Origin: AP-15 sp963777435
Lineage (GTDB): Bacteria > Pseudomonadota > Alphaproteobacteria > ATCC43930 > CGMCC-115725
Direction: 5' to 3'
Assembly: GCA_963777435.1 (NCBI GenBank)
Contig: CAVZQT010000003.1
Coordinates: 2,046,001-2,110,000 of the forward strand
DNA length: 64,000 nt
The notes beneath the pieces were generated by a model. That model saw only the letters and a program-made list of their open reading frames with translations. It was not told where the DNA came from and ran no database searches. The translations under genes were made by a program, and so were the position numbers. How positions within the stretch are numbered: position 1 is the stretch's first letter; each line of letters opens with the position of its first letter. This document shows, piece by piece, positions 1-9,173 of the stretch.

Positions 1-243
1 CAGCTCCGGCGACTGGGGATCGGCGCGCAACGCCTGTTCGTACCATGATGCTGCGGCGCCAAACGCCTCCTGTTCCTGCGCGTGGCGGCCTGCCAAATAG
101 GCGCCGTAGGGCGAAGGGGCCGGCCCGACCTGCGCGTCCTCACCGACAGCCAACGCCCCGGCCGCAGTAACGGCCGTCAGCGTCCCAAACACAACTCCGG
201 CCACAGGCCCAAGCTTAAGCCAACTGCTCACCGCAATCCTCAT
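1..243 (-). CDS. TPR-repeat protein, N-terminal part (runs off the window)
   Basis: The minus-strand frame is open from an ATG at 243 to the window edge, giving 81 codons. The first 30 residues or so form a signal-peptide-like stretch (basic start, then a Val/Ala/Gly-rich hydrophobic core, with Ala-Gly-Ala-Leu-Ala near the expected cleavage). The mature part reads PSPYGAYLAGRHAQEQEAFG and then AAASWYEQALRADPQSPEL, which is the typical first helix pair of a tetratricopeptide repeat. An exported TPR protein is therefore likely; the family is usually involved in protein-protein contacts in the envelope. The gene follows the ETF-QO gene on the same strand after 37 bp and may be co-transcribed with it. 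No specific function can be assigned from this fragment. Confidence 0.75.
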   Translation of the reverse strand, partial: MRIAVSSWLKLGPVAGVVFGTLTAVTAAGALAVGEDAQVGPAPSPYGAYLAGRHAQEQEAFGAAASWYEQALRADPQSPEL

Positions 244-280
244 CTGTCTCTGCCTGTCCGCTCTTGTCCCAGATTAAGCA

Positions 281-1919
281 TCACATGTTCGGATAATTCG
301 GGCCGCCGCCTCCCTCCGGCACGACCCAGTCAATGTTCTGTTTCGGATCTTTGATGTCGCATGTCTTACAGTGCACGCAGTTTTGCGCGTTGATCTGCAG
401 ATACGGACCGGCCGGCTCTTCCCGGTGTACGATCTCGTACACTCCCGCCGGACAATACCGCTGTTCGGGCGAATCGTAGAGGCGATAATTGACCGCGATC
501 GCCGTGGCCGGATCCCGCAAGCGCAGATGTGGCGGCTGGTCTTCCTCATGATTGGTGTTCGAGATAAAAACCGACGACAGCCGGTCGAACGTGATCCTGC
601 CATCGGGCCGCGGGTACTCGATCTTTGGTGCCTCGGACGCTGGGATCAGCTGAGTATGATCGGGGTGATTGTGAAAGGTCCAAGGTGCCGCACCGCGCAG
701 GACGTAGGTGTCGAATGCCGAATAGGCGAGCCCGGCCCACAGACCCCGGTGGAAGCTCGGCCGGATATTGCGCACCGCACGCAACTCGTCCCAAACCCAG
801 CTTTTCTCGAGCGCGTCGCGCACCAGGGCAGCACCGTCGCCCGCCAAGCGCCGGAATACCGTTTCGGCCGCGATCATGCCCGATTTCATCGCGGTGTGGC
901 TACCCTTGATCTTCGGAACGTTGACAAAACCCGCGGCACAGCCGATCAGCGCGCCGCCCGGGAAATCAAGCCGCGGGATCGACTGGAACCCGCCCTCGTT
1001 CAAAGCCCGCGCACCATAGCTAATCCGCCGGCCGCCCTCGAAAAACGCGCGAATCGCGGGATGCGTCTTGAAGCGCTGGAACTCCTCAAAAGGGTTGAAA
1101 TAGGGATTGCGGTAGTCAAGCCCGATGACAAACCCGACCGCCACCTGCCGTTCTTCGAGATGGTAGAGAAATGATCCGCCATAGGTCGCGGTGTCGAGCG
1201 GCCAGCCAATCGTGTGGATAACGAGACCGGGTTGGTGTCGCTTCGCAGCGACCTCCCACAATTCCTTGATGCCGATCGCATAGGTCTGGGGATCGATCCC
1301 GTCGCGCAGGTGAAACCGCTCGATCAGGGTCTTGGTCAGCGAACCGCGGCAACCTTCGGCGAATAATGTTTCCTTTGCCACCAGCTCGACACCGGGCTGA
1401 AACCGCTCGGTCGGCTCACCGGACTTGCCGATGCCCATATCGCCGGTCGCGACACCGCGCACCCGGCCATCGGTGTCATAAAGCACCTCGGCGGCGGCGA
1501 AACCGGGGTAGATCTCAACCCCTAGTTCCTCGGCTTGACTTCGCGAGCCAACGGCACAAATTGCCGAGACTGATGATGTAGTTGCCGTGATTGTGCATCT
1601 GCGGCGGCGTCGGCAGCCGAAACGCGCGCGATTGCGTCAACAGCAGAAAGCGGTCCTCGCCGGCAGGCGTTGTCAACGGCGCGCCGCGCTCGCGCCAATC
1701 GGGGATCAACTCGTTCAGCGCCCGAGGCTCGAACACCGCGCCCGATAGGATATGCGCGCCGACCTCCGATCCTTTTTCGACAACACACACGCCGATCTCT
1801 CGTCCCGCGGCCGCAGCGAGCTGTTTTAAACGGATCGCGGCGGCAAGACCCGATGGCCCCGCTCCAACCACGACCACATCATATTCCATCTGCTCGCGCG
1901 CCAACCGCTCCTCGCCCAT
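281..1919 (-). CDS. Electron transfer flavoprotein-ubiquinone oxidoreductase, interrupted by one frameshift
   Basis: ETF-QO passes electrons from ETF (fatty-acid and amino-acid oxidation) to ubiquinone at the membrane. The N-terminal piece (start ATG 1919) has the FAD-binding VVVGAGPSGLAAAIRL fold. The C-terminal piece ends with the 4Fe-4S motif NCVHCKTCDIKDP followed by WVVPEGGGGPNYPNM, the hallmark C-terminus of the family. The two halves lie in different frames. N-terminal sequence reads through NLCRWLAK, and the expected continuation (AEELGVEIYPGF) appears in the next frame directly downstream. The junction is at about 1534-1541, where a single extra base (probably the A at 1538 on the plus strand) explains the shift. 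Corrected length is about 545 residues, normal for the family. The break may be a sequencing error or a real lesion. Confidence 0.92.
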
Positions 1920-2071
1920 CCTTTCCTCCGCCGGTCGAATGCAGGACTATAGGGGATTGCGGCGAAAAGGGTTGTCTTTCAGTCTTGGGAGTCTGGGGCT
2001 CGCTTCCGAGCACCGGTCGGGCTATTTTCGCCGCAATCGACCACCGACCAAGCCATGCCCCGACTGCTCCT

Positions 2072-3031
2072 GTGATCCGCGTCGTTCGACACCCCGGCCC
2101 CCACTCCCATCACCCGCGTGGCGCGGTGTTGGCGATCGGCAATTTCGACGGACTGCATCGAGGTCACGCCTTGCTGATCGAACGCGCCCAGGAGGTGGCA
2201 CAAATGGCGGGTCGACCGGTCGGTGTCCTGACCTTCGAGCCGCATCCGCGCAGCGTTTTGATGCCAGGAGCCGAGCCCTTTCGGCTGACGCCGTTCCGTG
2301 TCAAAGAGCGCGAACTCGCGTCTCTCGGTGTCGATCTGTTGTTTGTTCAGCATTTCGATCGCGCCTTTGCCGGCAAAAGCGCCGAGGATTTCCTGTCCGA
2401 CATCATCGTCGATGCGATCGGCGCGTCGCACGTCGTCGTCGGCTGGGATTGCACGTTTGGCAAAGGCCGGCGCGGCAGCCCCGAGATGCTGCATGCCGCG
2501 GGCCCGGCCGCGGGCTTTGGCGTTACCGTGCTCGAGCCAATTCGCGGCGACAATCAGGTTGTCTATTCTTCGACCCGAATCCGGGAGCTGTTAAAGGCAG
2601 GGAAGCCGCGCGACGCGGCGGCATTGCTCGGCCGGTTCTGGGAGATCGACGGCCGCGTCGCGGTTGGGGATCGCCGTGGGCGCACGATCGGGTTTCCGAC
2701 TGTCAATCTCGGTCTGGGCGAATACATCCGACCCGCCTTCGGAGTCTATGCGGTCCGGGTGTCGGGTGATGGCGCCGATGATCCGTTTGACGGACGCACG
2801 ATTTCCGGGGTCGCCAATATTGGCCTGCGTCCGACAGTCGGCACGCCGGAGCCGCGGCTCGAAGCACATTTGTTCGATATCGATGCCGATCTGTACGGCC
2901 GCCATTTGCGAGTGGCGCTGATTGATTTCATCCGGCCGGAGATGAAATTCACCGGGCTCGACGCGCTGAAGGCGCAGATCGCCGAGGACGCCGAGCGCGC
3001 CCGTGAACTCCTCGCCGCCGCCCCGGTCTAG
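2072..3031 (+). CDS. ribF: Bifunctional riboflavin kinase / FAD synthetase
   Basis: RibF phosphorylates riboflavin to FMN and adenylates FMN to FAD in the cytoplasm. The N-terminal FAD-synthetase domain shows the nucleotidyltransferase signature GNFDGLHRGH at residues 23-32 and STRIRELL further on. The C-terminal flavokinase domain shows GDRRGRTIGFPTVNL and GVANIGLRPTV. The reading frame is open far upstream, but homology begins with IRVVRH, so the GTG at 2072 is the most plausible start. It gives 319 residues, the usual family length. No strong ribosome-binding site is visible. The gene is divergent from ETF-QO, a major user of FAD, and its 3' end abuts or overlaps the next gene. Confidence 0.93.
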   Translation: MIRVVRHPGPHSHHPRGAVLAIGNFDGLHRGHALLIERAQEVAQMAGRPVGVLTFEPHPRSVLMPGAEPFRLTPFRVKERELASLGVDLLFVQHFDRAFAGKSAEDFLSDIIVDAIGASHVVVGWDCTFGKGRRGSPEMLHAAGPAAGFGVTVLEPIRGDNQVVYSSTRIRELLKAGKPRDAAALLGRFWEIDGRVAVGDRRGRTIGFPTVNLGLGEYIRPAFGVYAVRVSGDGADDPFDGRTISGVANIGLRPTVGTPEPRLEAHLFDIDADLYGRHLRVALIDFIRPEMKFTGLDALKAQIAEDAERARELLAAAPV

Positions 3032-3062
3032 CGTCGACCAGCCAGCGAGCTCTACGCTGAAA

Positions 3063-4760
3063 ATGGTGGCGTTCGTGGCAGTCGTCTTCGCGATTGCCTC
3101 GGGTACATTGTCCTGGGTCGGATTTCACGGGATCTACGGTGAAGCGCAAGGATCGGTGCAAACACCGAGCAACTTCACCGAGCTTTGGCCGATGGCAGCA
3201 CTGCTCGGTTTGTCGTGTTTGGCGGCCCCAGCAGTAATCTGGGCCGGAGGAGGGGCGGCGTTGCCCGGGCAAGCGATGATCTGGCTAACCAGACATTATC
3301 GGGCCGGTCTGTTGGTGCTGGTCGTCATTGTGGGGCTCGGGCTGGCCGCTGGGGTCGCAGCGCTCCGAGCCTTTCCAAACTCTGGGGACGAGTACGACTA
3401 CCTGTTCCAGGCTGCAACATTCCGCGCCGGCCGATTGTGGAACCCGCTCCCGCCGGTCGATTATGTGTTCTCGGTTTTTCATATCGCCGAGAAGGACGGC
3501 AAGTGGGTGTCGCTGTTCTTTCCCGGCTGGCCGCTGATCCTGGCGGGCGTGACCAGCCTCCACCTTCCCAGCTTTGTCGCCTCACCCGCGTTGGCGTTGT
3601 TGTTGGTGGTGGTTTTCAGTCGCCTGACTTACCTGCTAGTGGGACCGGCGGCAGCATTGCTTGGCGCCGCGCTGCTGGCCTTTAGCCCGTTCTTTCTGCT
3701 CAACGGCGCGTCCTATTTCAGCCACGTGCCGACCGCGCTGTTCGCCGTGCTTTTTGTCCTCTGCGGCGTCCGATTTCTCAGAACGGGCTCGTCCGCCTGG
3801 GCATTATCGGCCGGCGCGGCCCTGGGCGCGGTCGGGGTGATTCGACCGTTTACGGTATTTCCGTTGCTGATATCCTGCGGTGTCGAACTTTTGCTGCGAG
3901 GCGAGCGGCGTCACTATTTGCGGATGCCGATGGTGATACTGGGCGGCTTGCCGTTTTTGGCGGCTTTGCTGCTTTACGACAATGCAGTCACCGGGAGTCC
4001 GTGGCTGACGGTCGAGAGCTGGACTCTGCCGCAGCTGCATCTCGGCCTGCACCCGACAGATGAAGACGGCTCACCCGTTTCCTTGCTGACCACCGGCCGC
4101 CACGTCGTGCGGCAGCTATTTGAGCTCGCGCAATGGACCTCGCCCCTGCTTTTTCTCCTTTATCTCATCGCTGGGCTATGGAAGTGCTACAGGCGGCAGA
4201 TCGCTTTCTACGACTTGATCTTTCCGCTGTTGGTTCTGGGTTATCTTCTTTTCCCCAACCTTGGCGGCAACCGGTACGGTCCGCGATACTATTTTGATGC
4301 GTACCCGTTCCTCGTCTTGACCGTTCTCTCGGCCGCGGCAGCTTATTTCACCGAGCAGCGTAATCCGCTACTCCAGGCCGGCGTCGCCGCTGCAGTTGCC
4401 GGCGCGGTCATTATGGGAGTCGGCGCCTATCCGGCACTCGCCTATCAGTTCCACCGTATCGTGACCGAGCGCATGGAGCCCTTCACGCTGGTTGCTCGCG
4501 CCCATTTGTCGAATGCGATCGTCATAATCGGAAGCCCGACAGGACCGTCCTTTCCGAGCCGGATGCAATCGCCGGACCTTACCCGGAACGGCATCCATTT
4601 TTCGGGCAATGTCCTCTACGCCAATGAGGTTCCGGACGGGACCTGTGACCTCGCCGGGGTTTTTCCCGGGCGGTCGTTCTATCGCTACGAACGCGTTGAT
4701 CAGGGCTCTCCCGGCATGCTGCAGCCGATCTCGCCCTGCCCGTCCGCCCGAGCAAACTAA
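3063..4760 (+). CDS. Multi-pass membrane glycosyltransferase, GT-C fold (PMT/ArnT-like)
   Basis: About 565 residues with roughly ten to twelve hydrophobic segments. The first periplasmic loop carries FPNSGDEYDYLFQAATF, an acidic Asp-Glu motif like that of lipid-phosphosugar-dependent GT-C transferases (PMT, ArnT and relatives). These enzymes move a sugar from a polyprenyl-phosphate donor to an acceptor on the outer face of the cytoplasmic membrane. The C-terminal soluble part (about residues 480-565) holds a few Cys residues. The frame is also open from a GTG at 3003, which would overlap ribF by 29 bp. The ATG at 3063 places the first transmembrane segment at the N-terminus and is preferred, but neither start has a clear ribosome-binding site. 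Substrate and acceptor are unknown. Confidence 0.75.
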   Translation: MVAFVAVVFAIASGTLSWVGFHGIYGEAQGSVQTPSNFTELWPMAALLGLSCLAAPAVIWAGGGAALPGQAMIWLTRHYRAGLLVLVVIVGLGLAAGVAALRAFPNSGDEYDYLFQAATFRAGRLWNPLPPVDYVFSVFHIAEKDGKWVSLFFPGWPLILAGVTSLHLPSFVASPALALLLVVVFSRLTYLLVGPAAALLGAALLAFSPFFLLNGASYFSHVPTALFAVLFVLCGVRFLRTGSSAWALSAGAALGAVGVIRPFTVFPLLISCGVELLLRGERRHYLRMPMVILGGLPFLAALLLYDNAVTGSPWLTVESWTLPQLHLGLHPTDEDGSPVSLLTTGRHVVRQLFELAQWTSPLLFLLYLIAGLWKCYRRQIAFYDLIFPLLVLGYLLFPNLGGNRYGPRYYFDAYPFLVLTVLSAAAAYFTEQRNPLLQAGVAAAVAGAVIMGVGAYPALAYQFHRIVTERMEPFTLVARAHLSNAIVIIGSPTGPSFPSRMQSPDLTRNGIHFSGNVLYANEVPDGTCDLAGVFPGRSFYRYERVDQGSPGMLQPISPCPSARAN

Positions 4761-4864
4761 TCGAAGACGGGAAATTCCACCGGGCATAAACGGGAACTCC
4801 GCAGGCCATAACTGCCAGAGCGGCTCAAATTCCAACTAAGACGGGTTTAGGAACCGAACTTGGC

Positions 4865-4884
4865 CGGGCCGGGCGCCCGGCCCG
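4865..4884. repeat. Perfect 20-bp G+C palindrome
   Basis: The ten bases CGGGCCGGGC are followed directly by their reverse complement. It lies 105 bp after the glycosyltransferase stop codon. There is no T-tract on either side, so it is not a classic intrinsic terminator. It could still form a strong cruciform or hairpin that ends or protects the upstream transcript. Confidence 0.55.
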
Positions 4885-5219
4885 ACGATGTGTCTGGCGG
4901 GGAAATATCACGATCGGGCGACGTGTGCTTCACTTGCACGGCAAGCGAGCCAACGGGTCGCATTTTGCGACGGGTGACCTCGTCGGAACGTTTGCGTGAT
5001 GGACATATCACCACTAACCGCAGTTTTCTGAACGGCCGTATCGTCACCTTGAACCGTCAAAAGGACTGAGAGCGGCAACAGAGCCGAACCGGCTCGATTG
5101 GCCGCCGGCGCGCCTCGCAACCCTTAGCGCAGCGTTCACGAGCCCCTCGAATTTGTCCAGAGCGGCTGTTATATGACCCTTATGAAACGGCGGCGCGGCT
5201 GGATTTTGCGAATTACCGG

Positions 5220-5243
5220 CCCGATCCTCGGCTGAGGATCGGG
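5220..5243 (+). promoter_or_regulatory. 10-bp perfect hairpin in the ileS leader
   Basis: CCCGATCCTC, loop GGCT, then GAGGATCGGG: a perfect 10-bp stem ending 38 bp before the ileS start codon. The following bases (AATCGTCTGTTTATTCG) are only moderately T-rich. It may act as a leader attenuator, a transcript-stabilising hairpin, or a terminator for upstream transcription. No T-box elements were recognised. Confidence 0.5.
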
Positions 5244-5281
5244 AATCGTCTGTTTATTCGCAGTCCTTCCAGAGGTTAACG

Positions 5282-8140
5282 ATGCCGACGGATTATCGCC
5301 CCACCGTCTTTTTGCCTAAAACCGACTTCCCAATGCGCGGTGATCTACCGAAGCGCGAGCCGCTGCTTCTCGCGCGCTGGGCGGAAATGGATCTCTACCA
5401 GCGGCTGCGCGAATCGGCTGCCGGCCGCGAAAAATTCGTGCTGCATGACGGCCCGCCCTACGCTAACGGCCATCTCCATATCGGCCATGCGCTGAACAAG
5501 ATCCTGAAGGACGTCGTCAACCGCTCGCAACAAATGCTCGGCAAGGACGCGCCCTATGTGCCGGGCTGGGACTGCCACGGCCTGCCAATCGAGTGGATGA
5601 TCGAAGAAAAATACCGGGCGCGGAAATTGTCGAAAGACAGCGTTCCGGTCGACCAGTTCCGCCGCGAATGCCGCGAGTTCGCGGCGCAATGGATCGAGGT
5701 GCAAAAAGCCGAGTTCGAACGGCTCGGTGTGATCGGTGATTGGGCCAATCCGTACACGACGATGGCCTACTCGGCGGAGGCGCAGATCGTCCGCGAACTC
5801 GGCAAATTTCTGGTCAATGGCGGACTCTATCGCGGCTCCAAGCCCGTCCTGTGGTCGGTGGTCGAGCAGACGGCGCTCGCCGAGGCCGAGGTCGAATATC
5901 ACGACCACCGCTCGACGACGGTCTGGGTGCGGTTTCCGATTGTCACGACGGGACTGCCGGAACTCGTCGGCGCGGCGGCATTGATCTGGACAACGACGCC
6001 ATGGACCTTGCCCGGCAACCGCGCCATCGCCTTCAGCGCGGCGCTCGACTATGTCGCGATGCAGGTCGACCGGGCGGGCGAAGGTAGCCGCGCGCATCCC
6101 GGCGAGACGCTGTTGGTTGCGGGACCGCTGACCGACGAGGTCGCCGCGACAGGCGGCATCGAGGGCTATTCGGTAATCGCGCGCTTTCCCGGCTCGGCTC
6201 TGGCCGGGACGGTGGCGCGCCATCCATTAGCCGGACAAGGCTATGAGTTCGACGTGCCGCTGCTGGCGGCCACCTTTGTCGAGGCCGATCAAGGGACTGG
6301 TCTCGTCCATATCGCCCCGGGTCACGGCGCCGACGATTTTGAGCTGGGTCGAGAAAACGGACTGCCGGTCCCCGACACGGTCGGGCCGGATGGGGTTTAC
6401 TTGCCGGGGGTGCCGCTGTTCGCCGGACGCGCCGTCTACCGGCCCGACGGCAAGCCGGGTGATGCCAACGAGGCGGTGATCGCCGCGATCGCCGCCGCTG
6501 GCGGCCTGTTGGCGCGGGGCGTATCGGTTCACTCCTATCCGCATTCGTGGCGGTCGAAAGCGCCGCTGATCTTCCGCAACACGCCGCAATGGTTCATCAG
6601 CATGGCGGCCAATGGGTTGCGCGAGAAGGCGCTCGCAGCGATTGCTGAAACCCGCTGGGTCCCGGCGCAGGCGCGCAATCGCATCGAGGCGATGATCGAG
6701 AGCAAGCCCGACTGGTGCGTGTCGCGGCAGCGCGTCTGGGGTGTGCCAATCCCGGTCTTCACCCATCGCGACACCGGCGAGCCGTTGCGCGACCCCGCCG
6801 TCATCGAGCGCGTCGCCGCTGCGGTCGAGCAAGAGGGCTCGGACGTTTGGCTCCGCACCAACGCCTCGCAGTTTCTTGGCAACGCCTACGACCCGGCAGA
6901 ATGGGAGAAAGTTACCGATATTGCGGAGGTATGGTTCGATTCGGGATCGACGCACGCCTTTGTGCTCGAAGAACGGCCGGAGTTGCGCTGGCCGGCTTCG
7001 CTCTATCTCGAGGGCTCAGACCAGCATCGCGGCTGGTTCCAATCATCGCTGGTTGAAGCGTGCGGCACCCGCGGCCGCGCTCCCTACGAGGCCGTGCTGA
7101 CGCACGGCTTCGTGCTCGACGAGCAAGGCCGCAAGATGTCGAAGTCGCTCGGCAACGTCGTCGCGCCGCAGGATATCATGCAGCAGAGCGGCGCCGACAT
7201 CCTAAGGCTGTGGGTGGTCGGATCCGATTATTCCGAGGATCTGCGCATCGGTCCCGATATCCTAAAGCATCAGAGCGATGTTTATCGCCGATTGCGGAAC
7301 ACTTTACGCTATCTCTTGGGAGCGCTCGCCGGGTTTGAACCGCGCGAGGCAGTCGGCGTCGAGATGATGCCGGAGCTCGAACGCTGGGTTCTGCATCGGC
7401 TGACGGAACTCGACCGGGTCGTACGGGGTGCGATCGAGCGCTTCGATTTCCACGACATGTTCACCGCACTTCACAATTTTTGCGCGGTCGATCTGTCGGC
7501 CTTTTACTTCGACATCCGCAAAGACCGGCTTTATTGCGACAGTCCCGACGATAGTGGCCGGCGGGCATTGCGTACCGTGCTCGACCGCACCTTTGACGCG
7601 CTGGTGCGCTGGCTCGCCCCGGTTATCTGTTTCACCGCCGAGGAGGCCTGGCTTGCGCGCTATGGCAATACGCCTGGGCGCAGTGTCCATCTCGAACTAT
7701 TCGCGGACATCCCCGCCGAGTGGTGCGATCCGGCACTGGGCGAGCGCTGGACGCAGCTGCGCGATTTGCGCCGCGTCGTTACCGGTGCGTTGGAACTCGA
7801 ACGCGGGGCCAAGCGGCTGGGATCGAGCCTGCAGGCCGCTGTCGAGGTCTACATCCCGGAACGGTTGGGCGACCTCGTCCGCAATGTCGACTTGGCCGAA
7901 TTGTGCATCACTTCGGCCGCTACAGTGCATCTCGGAGCGCCGCCGGAAATCGCCTTCACGCTGCCGGACGTGCCGGAGATCGGGGTTCGCGTGTCGCCGG
8001 CTGCGGGCGAGCGATGCGAGCGCTGCTGGCGGGTATTGCCCGAGGTCGGCCAAGTGCCGGGTCATCCCGATTTGTGCCGCCGCTGCGCCGATGTAATCGA
8101 CTCGCAAGGGGCTGCCGCACAAATGGCGAGCACCGGGTGA
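5282..8140 (+). CDS. ileS: Isoleucyl-tRNA synthetase
   Basis: Class I aminoacyl-tRNA synthetase charging tRNA-Ile, 952 residues, the normal bacterial size. The ATP-binding HIGH motif is at residues 66-69 (within PPYANGHLHIGH) and the KMSKS loop at 618-622. The editing domain lies between them (WTTTPWTLPGNRAIAF). A C-terminal zinc finger is present at about 912-935 (CERCWRVL and CRRCADV). The ATG at 5282 gives the expected N-terminus with the DFPMRGDLPKREP segment. It is the first gene of an operon: its TGA overlaps the lspA ATG by one base (TGATG). Confidence 0.98.
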   Translation: MPTDYRPTVFLPKTDFPMRGDLPKREPLLLARWAEMDLYQRLRESAAGREKFVLHDGPPYANGHLHIGHALNKILKDVVNRSQQMLGKDAPYVPGWDCHGLPIEWMIEEKYRARKLSKDSVPVDQFRRECREFAAQWIEVQKAEFERLGVIGDWANPYTTMAYSAEAQIVRELGKFLVNGGLYRGSKPVLWSVVEQTALAEAEVEYHDHRSTTVWVRFPIVTTGLPELVGAAALIWTTTPWTLPGNRAIAFSAALDYVAMQVDRAGEGSRAHPGETLLVAGPLTDEVAATGGIEGYSVIARFPGSALAGTVARHPLAGQGYEFDVPLLAATFVEADQGTGLVHIAPGHGADDFELGRENGLPVPDTVGPDGVYLPGVPLFAGRAVYRPDGKPGDANEAVIAAIAAAGGLLARGVSVHSYPHSWRSKAPLIFRNTPQWFISMAANGLREKALAAIAETRWVPAQARNRIEAMIESKPDWCVSRQRVWGVPIPVFTHRDTGEPLRDPAVIERVAAAVEQEGSDVWLRTNASQFLGNAYDPAEWEKVTDIAEVWFDSGSTHAFVLEERPELRWPASLYLEGSDQHRGWFQSSLVEACGTRGRAPYEAVLTHGFVLDEQGRKMSKSLGNVVAPQDIMQQSGADILRLWVVGSDYSEDLRIGPDILKHQSDVYRRLRNTLRYLLGALAGFEPREAVGVEMMPELERWVLHRLTELDRVVRGAIERFDFHDMFTALHNFCAVDLSAFYFDIRKDRLYCDSPDDSGRRALRTVLDRTFDALVRWLAPVICFTAEEAWLARYGNTPGRSVHLELFADIPAEWCDPALGERWTQLRDLRRVVTGALELERGAKRLGSSLQAAVEVYIPERLGDLVRNVDLAELCITSAATVHLGAPPEIAFTLPDVPEIGVRVSPAAGERCERCWRVLPEVGQVPGHPDLCRRCADVIDSQGAAAQMASTG

Positions 8141-8622
8141 TGCTGAAGCTGGGACTCTCCACGGCGATCGTCGTCGCGATCCTCGATCAACTAAGTAAGG
8201 CGCTCGTACTGGCTCATTTTGCCGGCCGCGCATTTGAAACCGACACGCTCACTTCGTTTTTTAACCTGGTCCTTACGCTCAACCGCGGCATGAGCTTTGG
8301 CATGTTCAATGCACGGGCCGGCAACGGGACCGGGCTCAACGCCGTCCTGTTCTCGCTTGCCGCGGTGGTGATTATTGCCGGACTGATTTATTGGCTCAGC
8401 CGGGTTAGTACGCCGCTCCTCGCGGTGGCCATCGGGCTAATTGTCGGCGGCGCCGTCGGCAACGTCGTCGATCGGATTCGCTATGGCGCGGTCGTCGATT
8501 TCCTTGACTTTCATATCGGGAATTATCATTGGCCCGCATTCAACTTGGCCGATAGTGCGATTTGTGTTGGCGTCGCGGCGATGTTGTTTGAAAGCTTGCT
8601 TCTCCGTCGCGAAGCACATTAA
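8140..8622 (+). CDS. lspA: Lipoprotein signal peptidase (signal peptidase II)
   Basis: Inner-membrane aspartyl protease that removes signal peptides from diacylglyceryl-modified prolipoproteins. The product has 160 residues and four hydrophobic segments. The two catalytic aspartates sit in the conserved motifs GAVVDFLDF (Asp120) and FNLADSAI (Asp138), and the family motif VGGAVGNVVDR precedes them. The open frame extends upstream inside ileS, but the ATG at 8140 matches the family N-terminus and overlaps the ileS stop by one base, indicating translational coupling. The ileS-lspA order is common in proteobacteria. The next gene encodes a predicted lipoprotein, a plausible substrate. Confidence 0.96.
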   Translation: MLKLGLSTAIVVAILDQLSKALVLAHFAGRAFETDTLTSFFNLVLTLNRGMSFGMFNARAGNGTGLNAVLFSLAAVVIIAGLIYWLSRVSTPLLAVAIGLIVGGAVGNVVDRIRYGAVVDFLDFHIGNYHWPAFNLADSAICVGVAAMLFESLLLRREAH

Positions 8623-8648
8623 AAAAACAAACGGGAGGGATTATCGGC

Positions 8649-9134
8649 ATGAGCAAATATCACCCGCTTTGGGGCGCGGGCCGCAATCATCTTACGCTTT
8701 GCATTGCTTGCCTGGCCGCGGCGGCATCGCTTTCCGCATGCAGCGACTTCAAGCAGATGATCGGGCTAGACCAGACCATCCCCGACGAATTTGCGGTGGA
8801 GTTGCGCGCGCCGCTGACGATCCCGCCCGACTTCAATCTGCGGCCCCCCGAACCAGGCGCGCCGCGGCCTCAGGAGGAGAGCACCCAAAAACAGGCGGAA
8901 CAGATCATCGAACAGGCCGGTCCGGGTGTTCCCGGAAAGCAGGCCGCCGATCTTCGCCTGCGCGCCAGCGAAAACGGCCTCCCCAACATCGGCGGCAACA
9001 GCCAGACGCCGGATCCGTCGGGAATGGTCGGCTCGCAGACCCTGTCAAACAGGCTGCTCGACTACAGCGATACCGGCAATGCCGGCGCTAAGGTCGACCA
9101 ACGCAACACGACGCCGCTCAAGGGCGTCTACTAA
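8649..9134 (+). CDS. DUF3035 family lipoprotein
   Basis: 161 residues with an N-terminal signal peptide ending in the lipobox LSAC (Cys at about residue 31), so it should be lipidated and processed by the neighbouring LspA. The mature start DFKQMIGLDQTIPDEFAV followed by PLTIPPDFNLRPPEPGAPRP is the DUF3035 signature, widespread in alphaproteobacteria and usually found after lspA. The rest is low-complexity and Gln/Pro-rich. A ribosome-binding site (GGGAGGGA) precedes the ATG. A role in outer-membrane assembly has been suggested for the family, but the biochemical function is not established. Probably in the ileS-lspA operon (26-bp gap). Confidence 0.88.
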   Translation: MSKYHPLWGAGRNHLTLCIACLAAAASLSACSDFKQMIGLDQTIPDEFAVELRAPLTIPPDFNLRPPEPGAPRPQEESTQKQAEQIIEQAGPGVPGKQAADLRLRASENGLPNIGGNSQTPDPSGMVGSQTLSNRLLDYSDTGNAGAKVDQRNTTPLKGVY

Positions 9135-9173
9135 GAGCCCGCGCGCAATTACGTATACGCAAGCGCGAACCGC

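Larger units (their letters stand above)
4761..5281 (+). other. 521-bp intergenic region before ileS
   Basis: No convincing coding sequence is seen; short open frames here lack family resemblance and ribosome-binding sites. The region contains a perfect 20-bp G/C palindrome at 4865-4884 and a perfect 10-bp hairpin at 5220-5243, listed separately. It presumably carries the end of the glycosyltransferase transcript and the ileS promoter and leader. Confidence 0.5.

Noticed and set aside
1591..2769. 392-codon plus-strand open frame over the ETF-QO/ribF junction
   Set aside because: It is antisense to ETF-QO and out of frame with ribF; there is no ribosome-binding site or domain.
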